From Lactuca virosa (Eukaryota > Streptophyta > Magnoliopsida > Asterales > Asteraceae), in contig CAKMRJ010005634.1 of assembly GCA_928212115.1 (NCBI GenBank), forward strand, positions 125,726,699-125,790,698: DNA of 64,000 bases, written 5' to 3'. The position numbers and the translations under genes are program-made. Below, one piece after another: positions 56,514 to 64,000 of the stretch (position 1 is the stretch's first letter; each line of letters opens with the position of its first letter). Below the pieces are notes generated by a model. That model searched no databases. It had not been told where the DNA came from and worked only from the letters and a program-made list of their open reading frames with translations.

Positions 56514-56582
<69 letters not shown>
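55997..56582. repeat. (TA)n array split by a MITE
   Basis: (TA) repeats at 55997-56041 and 56516-56582 flank a 474-bp element. The array was probably one tract before insertion, or grew from the target duplication. Confidence 0.85.
56042..56515. mobile_element. MITE with TAGGGGCG ends
   Basis: Left end TAGGGGCGTATCTAA, right end read inwards on the other strand TAGTGGCGAATCTAA: 13 of 15 match. No ORF. The insertion in a TA tract hides the target duplication, so superfamily (hAT or Tc1/mariner-like) cannot be settled. An internal palindrome AGGTAGGTCCTAGGACCTACCT is at 56069-56090 (split: AGGTAGGTCCT then AGGACCTACCT). Confidence 0.65.
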
Positions 56583-56587
<5 letters not shown>

Positions 56588-57340
56588 AAATCAAAAAGAT
56601 ATAAAAAATGGTAAATTGGTATTTTTATAAGAAAACTAGGTTATAATCCGTGGAAACCACGGTTGCTATATTTAAAATTTTTATTTAAATAAAAATAATA
56701 ATAAATGTCAAAAAAACAAAGATATTGTCGTTTGTAAATAATTATGAATTAATTTGTTAAGCAAAATAAACATAATAATTTTATTAGGATATGATTTTGT
56801 ATTTTCAAAATTTGAATTGAATTTGATTTATTACTAAAAAAATAATAAAAAACATAGAAAAATACCATATATCAAAAAGATATTCTAAAAAAACTAACAT
56901 GTGTCTTTTAGGTAGAATTTATTAGATGAGGTAGATGTAATTTTTTAAAAGCATGTTTCATTTTTAGGTAGAATTTATATATCTTATTAAAATTTCAAAG
57001 ATAGGACCAAAACTGTACTCTTTTATCTTATACACACAAACAAACAAAGAAAAGCAACATCCGTTAATAATCAAAAGCAGAAAAAAGTTGTTTTAAATAT
57101 AAAAATGTAATCTACTTAAAAGTAACTAAAACAAGATAAAGTGATAAACACAAAAGAAGCTATCTTTATCTATTTCAGAAGCCCCAAATCAACGGCTGGA
57201 TTTAACGATAAGACATGAGAGCAGGCATGCACCAGTGAGACGTAACCCATGTGATTCTTCCTTTATGCTGAGGGGTACTGAAACTTACAGGTCCTCAAAA
57301 CAGCCAAATAATCAGAGCTGGCAATCCCCTGTCGTCTTCC
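56583..57340. other. AT-rich spacer upstream of the DUF1677 gene
   Basis: No gene supported. ACTAGGTTATAATCCGTGG followed by AAACCACGG at 56636-56662 forms a short inverted repeat resembling the start of a common plant DNA transposon class, but no partner end was found. GTAGAATTTAT is repeated at 56919 and 56967. Confidence 0.45.
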
Positions 57341-57352
57341 CCACCTCACTCT

Positions 57353-57358
57353 TATATG
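57353..57358 (+). promoter_or_regulatory. TATA-like box of the DUF1677 gene
   Basis: CTTATATGTAG lies about 30 bp before a CT-rich ACACACAGAGAAACC stretch that looks like a start region (about 57383). No cDNA evidence; position inferred from spacing and the intron-bearing leader downstream. Confidence 0.4.
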
Positions 57359-57469
57359 TAGACGCATCTATCTCTCTTACACACAGAGAAACCCTGAAGC
57401 TTTGCTTCCCTTCTCTTCTCTTGTTACTCTCAATTTGATCAAAAATTTCGAGCCAAAAAGGGCTCTGAA

Positions 57470-57556
57470 ATGTATATGAAATTTTCATCCTTCAAGCTAT
57501 TGCTCATCGGTGGAGAGGTTGTTGAAGAAGAAGGCGAGTGGGAGAAGGAACGTTAA
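57470..57556 (+). CDS. Upstream ORF of 28 codons in the DUF1677 leader
   Basis: ATG at 57470 to TAA at 57554-57556. The peptide begins MYMKFSSFKLLLIGGEVVEE and ends in an acidic-basic GEWEKER tail. It is the first ATG in the predicted transcript, ahead of the 5' UTR intron (57661-57753) and the main start (57825). It is out of frame with the main CDS. A uORF of this size commonly lowers translation of the main frame; whether its peptide is conserved is unknown. Confidence 0.4.
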   Translation: MYMKFSSFKLLLIGGEVVEEEGEWEKER

Positions 57557-57660
57557 CTTCTCTTTTTTTATTTCCCATTTGGTCGTAATCTCATAATCAC
57601 CATTGTTGAAAAGCTTGAGATTGGAAATTGGAACGTCTTTCTAGTCAATTACGAACAACG

Positions 57661-57753
57661 GTAAGTCTGTTTGTTGTTTTTTTCAAAACAATTTGTCATT
57701 AATTTCGTATCGATTTTGAATTTTTTGACTGTTATAAAGTGTGCGTAGTGCAG
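57661..57753 (+). other. Intron in the 5' UTR of the DUF1677 gene
   Basis: Donor ACG|GTAAGT at 57661 fits the plant consensus exactly over GTAAGT. Acceptor GTGCAG ends at 57753. The 93-bp interval is T-rich, as in plant introns. The main ATG lies 72 bases after it. Confidence 0.6.
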
Positions 57754-57824
57754 ATTCTTGATTGAGATTTCCGAATTGAGAGTTGTTTATTATTTTTTTT
57801 CTGATTGGTTGATTTTGGTATTGA

Positions 57825-58229
57825 ATGACGGCGATAATGGTGAAGGATACGATTCTGATGTCTGGTATCGAAGCGAAATTAACGTCGGTGAAGGTGGACG
57901 GCGGTGGCGATGTGGAGTTTGTGAAATGCGAGTGCTGCGGGCTGACGGAGGAATGTACGCCGACGTATATTGCGACGGTGAGAGAAAGCAATCAGGGGCG
58001 GTGGATTTGTGGACTTTGTACGGAGGCTGTGAAGGAGGAGATGGAGAGATCTTGTTCGGAGTCAGAGGAAGAAGCGTTGGATCGACATATGAGATTCTGT
58101 AAGAACTTCCGGTCGTCGGTGAGTTCGCCGCCGTCAAATCCAACGGAAGAACTCATCTCCGCCGTGAAACAGCTTCTTTTCAGAAGTTTGGATTCTCCAA
58201 GAGCCGGCGAGATCCACCACCACCGTTGA
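57825..58229 (+). CDS. DUF1677 family protein
   Basis: An intronless CDS of 134 residues. Residues 35-45 read CECCGLTEECT, 49-65 hold IATVRESNQGRWICGLC, and 84-95 EALDRHMRFCKN; the tail ELISAVKQLLFRSLDSPR is typical. This Cys pattern (C35, C37, C38, C44, C62, C65, C92) is that of plant DUF1677 proteins, probably zinc-binding, of unknown function. Length fits the family (about 100-140). The first ATG is chosen; Met5 and Met12 are possible. GC-rich coding sequence contrasts with the AT-rich surroundings, a sign of a live host gene. Leader has a TATA-like box, a uORF and an intron. Two overlapping frames on either strand are shadows. Confidence 0.93.
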   Translation: MTAIMVKDTILMSGIEAKLTSVKVDGGGDVEFVKCECCGLTEECTPTYIATVRESNQGRWICGLCTEAVKEEMERSCSESEEEALDRHMRFCKNFRSSVSSPPSNPTEELISAVKQLLFRSLDSPRAGEIHHHR

Positions 58230-59196
58230 ACCGGAAAATTCAAACTGCTACCGGTTTATCTTCATCATCTTCATTTGTTCGATTAAACAACTTTCGTTTT
58301 AGCTTTTAGATGATTGATCGATTATCAATTATTAGGTATAAGCAATTAGGAGGATCAAGCTTCAAAATTCCATAGTTTTTGAAGTTAGAGTTATGAAACC
58401 TAATTTAAGCTTTGATATCCTGAAAATTTCCATGGATATTAAGTATTAAATGAGGAATAAATTTCTTGTTTATTGATCACGTAACCATTTCCTTTTGCAT
58501 AAAATCATAATTTACTCATATTTTTAGTAATCGTTGATTCGTTGGACGTTTTTTGTATGCTAATGCCTAATTTTTGTGGTCTTAAAATTGTCTTGATATC
58601 TATTATTGCTTTGTGTGAAAAGAAAAAGAGAATTTTGGGAAAATGTTACACTTGATGGGAAGTTTGATAATGTCCTTTCACAAGGGGTGCTCCTATTAGC
58701 ACGAATTTATTCGTGTATAAGCAATCAGTAGACAATCAATCCCATCATCATATTTGTTTTCGATTCTTTATTTTTCAATTGTTTTTATATTTTACATTTT
58801 ATTCCCTTTCAATTAGATGTAAGTTACAAAACAAACTCTTCTAATTTTTATTCTTTTTAATTTCAACAACTTTATATGAAATACACATATAAAAATAAAT
58901 ACTAAAAATCTTAAAAATATATATTCAAAATAATATCAATTAAAATGTTAAGGTATGTATTCTAACCATTTTCAATAAATTTATTTTTCATCAAAACGTT
59001 AATAATATATTTTATTATTTTTAAAATTCATATTATTAACATCAATCAATTTATAACTTTTTTAACCCATTTGCTAAAACCATTATTTAAGTAAAATTAA
59101 TCATAATTTAATATGTATTAGAAAAACCTAAAAATGACAAAAGAACCGTTAAATCAAAATAGGAAATCTCATACGAAGCTTACGTGTGACCTAATG
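58230..59196. other. 3' UTR of the DUF1677 gene and AT-rich spacer
   Basis: The first few hundred bases are probable 3' UTR (no clear AATAAA except in weak form). At 58684-58719 GGGTGCTCCTATTAGCACGA then ATTTATTCGTGTATA contains CACGAA...TTCGTG, a motif seen again at 59546 and 60464. No other gene. Confidence 0.5.
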
Positions 59197-59240
59197 AAAC
59201 CCTAATTTAGGGTGTTGCACCATATATAAGCACCTTAAGT
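59197..59240 (+). promoter_or_regulatory. LTR-promoter-like fragment upstream of a MULE exon copy
   Basis: GAAACCCTAATTTAGGGTGT then TGCACCATATATAAGCACCT then TAAG resembles the K LTR core promoter (40054-40097: palindromic CCCTAAT/AGGG, TGCACC, TATA, CCTTAAG). The rest of an LTR is not recognisable around it. It lies just ahead of the copied MULE exon at 59253. Confidence 0.45.
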
Positions 59241-59252
59241 CTTTAGGGTTGG

Positions 59253-59520
59253 ACACATCACCGTTCGAAACGGATATCCATCCAATGGACATAAATGAAG
59301 CAGATGAAAGTAATTATTTTTTCGATGACACATCACAATTCAAATCGGATATTGTATAAATTCATTAGTATATTGTTACAATAATGTTAGCATCGAGTGG
59401 ATTTGTTAGCTACTGATAATAATATAATTGGCAGGTGTTCAATTCTCCTCAAGAATTGATGGATTGGGTGTAAAATGTGGCAAATACTTTAGGTTATGTC
59501 ATCGTCACATCAATTTTGAA
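59253..59520 (+). pseudogene. Decayed copy of exons 1-2 of the MULE-OTU gene
   Basis: Homologous to 61219-61500: coding for the SPFETDIHPMD and YFFDDTS repeat, then an intron-like stretch starting GTATAAATTCATTAG and ending TTGGCAG, then VFNSPQELMDWV. A stop replaces Gln (GTGTAAAATG against GTGCAAAATA), and similarity ends near 59520 before the FAR1 cysteines. The donor exon end has changed from AAG to ATT. A non-functional partial duplicate. Confidence 0.8.
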
Positions 59521-60090
59521 TAAATGATTTTGACGATGGAAATTTGGGTACTCCTATATGCACGAAGGATTCGTATATAAAGGTCAGATATGACATTTGA
59601 CAAGATAAATTAATTTGTCCCTCAACTTGCAAAGATTTTTCAAAATACACCCTTAATGTTTTATAGTATTTACTTTAAACTTTATTATTTTTTGTTATAT
59701 GGTTAAAAAAAAGTTTTATTTTAATTTATAACTCTTTCCTATTTGTTTTCTATCAACCATCACCGTATAAATATATCATATTAGAAAACTTTTTTTCTTT
59801 TGTTTTATAAACCATTTAAATATATTAGTCAATAATTTTTTTTTTTTATGTTTTATAACTCTAACGTTTTCCTAATTAATTATATTATATTTTATTATAT
59901 TATTAATTTTAATTTTAAATATATTATTTTTACTATTGGTTATACATGATTCAATGGGGATTGAACTTCTCATTCATTACATTCTAGCTATAATGCATTT
60001 TTATTCCATTCAATGTTATAATACCACTTTTTAACCTATTAATCATAAAACCCTCGATGGGGATGATCATACTTTATCATCATTTTTATT

Positions 60091-60172
<82 letters not shown>

Positions 60173-60255
60173 AGTTGGTGTTGAACACTTTAAAATTCTC
60201 AATCATTAAAAAGAGATAATGTTGAAAATAATAATAATAATAACCATGTGTTTTA

Positions 60256-60319
<64 letters not shown>

Positions 60320-61137
60320 AGTTTAGTTAATAAAACAAATCAATAAACAAAACAGTAAAATAAAAACTATAAAGTGGAAAGTGGAAAGTGGAAGGTAGAT
60401 TTTGTTACTTTAATAGAAAATAAGAGGCATTAAATGAAAAATGATAAAATATATTAAAAACTCAGGGTCCTCCTCTATACACGAATTTTTCGTGTATTTG
60501 TTGCATTGAATTGCGTGCCGAATTATTTTATCGATAAATATGTGTGCCGATTAATATGTGTGCCGAATTATTTTATCGATAAAATATAATATTACAATTT
60601 TATACCTTCGGTTTACATTGTAGTTTTAGAAAAGACCCTAGATTTTATCAATTTAAATCTTAAACCCTTAAAACTTATTAATTTTGAAAACTAACAAGTA
60701 GAAACATATTAATATTCATAAAAGTTGTTTAATTAAAATGATCTCATGAATACATTTATAAAAAAAGTAATAATGAATATTATTAAATATTAATAGAAAA
60801 AAATTAATTTGTTAAATAAGAAATATAAACTATGAAACATTAACAAAAATAGAAGGGATAAAAATAAAATTTGGTTACAATTTCTTTCTATATATAGAGG
60901 ATTCGTATTTCTTATATGGTACATTGAAAGCGACTTGCTGAAAGTAACTTTCCTTAAAAGCAAATATATGATATTTGTTAAAAATATAGATTTTATTAAA
61001 TGACAAGTTGGAAAGAATGGATGGGTGACACATATTATGAGGTATTTGTACTTAACCTTTCTTATTATTATTATTATTATTATTGTTATTATTATTATTA
61101 TTATTATTATATATTTTTTTCTCTTTGTTATGTTTAG
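59521..61137. other. AT-rich spacer with microsatellites
   Basis: (TA)n at 60097-60161 and 60257-60316, (ATT)n at 61061-61111. CACGAA...TTCGTG-type motifs at 59546-59580 and 60464-60500. TGTGTGCCGA and TTATTTTATCGATAAA occur twice at 60513-60590. No gene is supported; minus ORF 61152-60790 is low-complexity (poly-Ile). Confidence 0.6.
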
Positions 61138-61335
61138 AGAGATGATATTCATCCAATGGAGACAAATGAAATAGATGAAAATAATAGCTTCAATGAAAGT
61201 AACTATTTTTTCGACGACACATCACCATTCGAAACGGATATTCATCCAATGGACACAAATGAAACATATGAAAATGAAAGTTTGAACGAAAGTCGTTATT
61301 TCTTTGATGACACGTCACCCTTCAAAACAAATAAG
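61138..61335 (+). CDS. First recognised exon of the MULE-OTU gene
   Basis: Open from 61138, with first ATG at 61156. Encodes two copies of a roughly 31-residue acidic repeat: IHPMETNEIDENNSFNESNY then FFDDTSPFETD, and IHPMDTNETYENESLNESRY then FFDDTSPFKTN. It ends AAT AAG at 61335 with donor GTATAA; the intron (61336-61416) ends TTGTCAG and exon 2 continues in frame (NKVFNSRQELMDWVQ). Upstream, GTTATGTTTAG before 61138 could be another acceptor, so a further 5' exon is possible. The acidic repeats precede the FAR1 domain. The same exon-intron pair is copied at 59253. Confidence 0.7.
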
Positions 61336-61416
61336 GTATAAATTCATTAGTATGTTGTTACTGTAATGTAAGCATCAAGTGGATTTGTCTGCTACTGATA
61401 ATAATATAATTGTCAG

Positions 61417-61814
61417 GTGTTCAATTCTCGTCAAGAATTGATGGATTGGGTGCAAAATATGGCAAATACTTTAGGTTATGTCATCGTCATAAAAAATTCT
61501 AAACGTAACTTTAATGTTGTATTTCAATGTGACCGTGGAGGTACATACAAAAGTACACAAATCTCCAAAAAAAAAACAGGGACAAAAAAAATTAATTGTC
61601 CATTTAGCCTACAGGGTAAATATTCGTCAGTAGATAATTCTTGGAAGATAAAAATGATATGTGAATTTCATAACCATGAGCCGTCATTATATTTAGAAGG
61701 TCATCCTTATCCACGACGACTAACTGAATATGAATGTCGAATAGTGGAAGATTTGTTGAAAAAAAATGTCAAACCAAAATCATTACATCAACTGAAATTT
61801 TTTATGTATTTCAG
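61417..61814 (+). CDS. FAR1-type zinc-binding domain exon of the MULE-OTU gene
   Basis: Starts VFNSRQELMDWVQNMANTLG, then NFNVVFQCDRGGTYKSTQIS, KKINCPFSLQGKYSSVDNSW and ICEFHNHEPSLYLEGHPYPR. Cys in FQCDRGG, Cys in INCPF and His-x-His in FHNHE are the zinc ligands of the FAR1/WRKY-GCM1-like N-terminal domain of Mutator-like transposases, which binds the element's terminal repeats. The text LLKKNVKPKSLHQLK normally leads into the DDE core. Here it is followed at once by TTTTTTATGTATTTCAG, a good 3' splice site ending at 61814, so the core exon(s) are deleted. Confidence 0.8.
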
Positions 61815-62863
61815 ATGCATTTTCTTATCTAAACAAAACATGGTTGACACCACACAAAGAAAAGTTTGTGTCTGCATGGACCGATAAGTTTCTTAACTTT
61901 GGCAATCACACAACTAATAGAGCTGAAAGTCAACATGCCAAGTTAAAAAGATATGTCGAAACATCAAGATCAGATATCGCCAAATCATTGAAGCGTATTG
62001 CTGATGTTGTTGAGTCACAATACACAGGTATAAAAGCGAGTCTTGCGCATAACAAAATTTTCATTGTACATCGGTACTACGAAATACCACATCTAAAACC
62101 ATTGTGTCGTTTCGTTTCAATTTATGCACTTGATATCATTTTCAAAGAATATGAGCGGTCCAAAGAATTTGGATTTGTTTATGAAAATTGTGGATGTCAA
62201 GTACGTACAAGTTATGGGCTGCCATGTGCGCATGAACAAGCTATATTTGTTAAAAAAGGTCATTGTGTACCGCTTCATTCAGTAGATAAGTTTTGGAAGA
62301 AACTTGATTTATTAGAATGCAAATCGTTAGAAGATGATAAATTGGGTTGTGCAGTTGAGGTAAATATGTTTAATGCTCATTACGAAAAACAATCAAGACC
62401 TGTTAAGTTAAGTTTAGCAAGGAAGTTACTAAACTTAATCACGCCGTCAACAACTTCAGTTTCTGAACCTGCTACTCACAAAAATACTCGTGGGCGCCCC
62501 TCCTTAAAGAAGAAACTTTTCAAGAAAACCCATATCGATTTAAACCACGACCCACCAACTCAACATCCACCACCTCAAGATCAACCGACTCAAGCGCCAC
62601 CAACTCAATATCCGTCTCGACGTAGCATTTCTACTTATACGCCTGATTATATGCGGTCTAATTTGTTTGATCTAAACCAGGAGCCGGATAGGCACAGTAC
62701 GTACTCGTTCCGAGAACCTCCAATGTTCAACTCAACTTTTAATCAGGAACAATCGATGCATAGCTCGTACTTCAACCAAGAACAAGTAATGTATAATTCA
62801 GATCCACTTATGAATGAAATTCCGTATGAATTTCATCATATGTCACAAACATACAAAACGTGA
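61815..62863 (+). CDS. MULE C-terminal part: SWIM zinc finger and EAR-type linker
   Basis: Reads DAFSYLNKTWLTPHKEKFVS, WTDKFLNFGNHTTNRAESQH and AKLKRYVETSRSDIAKSLKR, the conserved end of MULE transposase, then FGFVYENCGCQVRTSYGLPC and AHEQAIFVKKGHCVPL, a SWIM finger (C-x-C ... GLPCAH). The linker is Pro/Gln/Asn-rich and has AT-hook-like RGRPSLKKK, and two DLNxxP motifs, DLNHDP (62537-62554) and DLNQEP (62669-62686). DDE acids are absent. The frame ends at TGA 62861-62863, just where an OTU domain begins in another frame; the break is at an AAAA run (62855-62858). Confidence 0.82.
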
Positions 62864-63420
62864 GGGGAGATGGAAATTGTGGATTTCGTGCAATTGCAAT
62901 AGCTGCGTGTCTCGGTTATAGTGAAGATAATTGGCGTCAAATCCGCTTAGATTTACAGAATGAGTTGTTAGCACACCCAGCTGAGTACGCACAGATTTTT
63001 GATTACGATTTAAACACCATACACCACTCATTGAATTTCAATGGATCACATTTCGCACCAACAGATCATTGGTTGATTATGCCGGTCACTAGCTTTCTCA
63101 TTGCTAACAAGTATAATGTAATAGTTATTTTTCTAAGCAAAGATAGTCCGTCAACATGTTTTCCACTATGGCTTGGTCCCCAAGACATCTCAACTCATAG
63201 AGTTGTTGTTATTGCTCTTGTTAGAGGTGATCATTATGTGAAGGTTGATTTACATGGAGGATATCCAATGCCTACTATTTTACCACTTTGGCGTCACAAC
63301 AGATCATCACGGTCTGCTGGATGGGAAACTGTTTATGCTGCTCGCCTGAATTCCTACATTTCTCCATTTGCAACACACAATAATTGTAACAATTCTACAG
63401 TTATAATATCTGATAATTAG
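62860..63420 (+). CDS. OTU-like cysteine protease domain
   Basis: About 186 residues. RGDGNCGFRAIAIAACLGYS carries the OTU Asp and nucleophile Cys (GDGNC); HWLIMPVTSFLIANKYNVIV is the central strand; VIALVRGDHYVKVDLHGGYP gives the catalytic His (HY). OTU proteases remove ubiquitin or ubiquitin-like proteins. No ATG precedes it; the frame opens directly from the MULE C-terminus after a one-base shift, so it was probably made as a fusion. It ends at TAG 63418-63420 after a Ser/Asn-rich tail. A stand-alone OTU gene is the alternative but lacks a start. Confidence 0.8.
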   Translation: MRGDGNCGFRAIAIAACLGYSEDNWRQIRLDLQNELLAHPAEYAQIFDYDLNTIHHSLNFNGSHFAPTDHWLIMPVTSFLIANKYNVIVIFLSKDSPSTCFPLWLGPQDISTHRVVVIALVRGDHYVKVDLHGGYPMPTILPLWRHNRSSRSAGWETVYAARLNSYISPFATHNNCNNSTVIISDN

Positions 63421-63559
63421 TAAAATCAAATTTATGTTTGTTGTTTATAATTATTAAGATCTGTATAAATTAAAACAAAATTGTTATATATGTGCGATTC
63501 TGATGTTTCTAATATCTATATATATATATATATATTATATATATATATATATATAGATA

Positions 63560-63610
<51 letters not shown>

Positions 63611-64000
63611 CGAGAGAGAGAGATGTTCAAGACTAAAACCATTAAATAATAAAATAAATAAAAAATAACCATAAATTAGTAACTTTCATTAATTAAATAT
63701 GCCTTTAATTTCATTAATTATAAGGCTTAAGGAATATGTGGCTGTTATGTACCTAATATTAGGTATAGATCCATTAAAAACAATAAGTTTTAATAAAATA
63801 CAATCACATCTCTCTACTATCTTTCTGGTAATCATTTTCCATATAACTCTTACCTATACTATATATATATATATTATATTATAATATATATATCATATCT
63901 ATATATATATATATATATATATATAAAGCTAAGTTTCAAAAGTATAAGGTATGATATGAAAATCAACTTAAATATAAGGGCATTTAATGAAAATTGTAAA
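63421..64000. other. AT-rich 3' region with microsatellites
   Basis: (TA)n blocks at 63517-63598 run into (GA)n at 63598-63624; another (TA) block is at 63862-63925. TATA palindromes such as TATATATATCTATATATA fill the rest. No gene seen. Confidence 0.75.

Noticed and set aside
57758..58143. Two frames overlapping the DUF1677 CDS (plus 57758-58102, minus 58143-57790)
   Set aside because: Shadows of the real GC-rich CDS; they lack motifs, and the DUF1677 frame has the conserved cysteines.
60790..61152. 120-codon minus frame with poly-Ile
   Set aside because: Translation of an (ATT)n microsatellite and AT-rich spacer.

Overview
The window looks like nuclear DNA of a flowering plant. It holds a DUF1677 gene with an intron in its 5' UTR, Ty3/gypsy chromoviruses, Ty1/copia elements, a plant LINE, MITEs, a MULE-derived gene and long (TA)n arrays. 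The LTR families resemble those of Asteraceae, perhaps lettuce; that is recalled likeness, not a search result.

Positions 1-49945 are a nested retrotransposon block. From left to right: gypsy A (minus, 1-10051, runs off the left edge; solo LTRs at 2738-5172 and 7238-9354 sit inside it); gypsy B (plus, 10052-14302, solo LTR 11115-13809 inside its gag); gypsy C (minus, 14303-19956, a hAT-like MITE at 17487-18216); an LTR piece G (19957-20540); the 3' end and LTR of another gypsy element F (20541-22533); a gag scrap D (22534-22812); copia H (minus, 22813-36750), which holds a 7-kb element I (23258-30279) and a solo LTR J (31793-32544); gypsy K (plus, 36751-49720), whose 3' LTR holds a nearly intact copia element M (41237-49171); and a gag scrap E (49721-49945). 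For the solo LTRs at 2738, 7238 and 31793 and for I and M, I can read exact 5-bp target duplications, which fix the order of insertion. Most pol reading frames are broken, several at catalytic residues.

Positions 49946-57200 hold a decayed LINE reverse transcriptase ending near a 26-base C run, degenerate AT-rich repeats, microsatellites, a partial LTR promoter, an RRM-type LINE ORF1 relic on the minus strand, and a MITE sitting inside a (TA)n array.

Positions 57340-58260 are the only clear ordinary host gene: a 134-residue DUF1677 protein with a TATA-like box, a 28-codon upstream ORF and a 93-bp intron in its 5' UTR.

Positions 59197-63420 hold the most unusual locus. It is a MULE-derived gene encoding a FAR1-type zinc-binding domain, no DDE catalytic core, a SWIM zinc finger, a linker with two DLNxxP (EAR-type) motifs, and an OTU cysteine-protease domain with its Asp, Cys and His visible. 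A decayed copy of its first two exons lies about 2 kb upstream, next to an LTR-promoter-like fragment. Several reading-frame breaks in otherwise young sequences are single bases in homopolymers, so sequencing error must be excluded before they are called biological.
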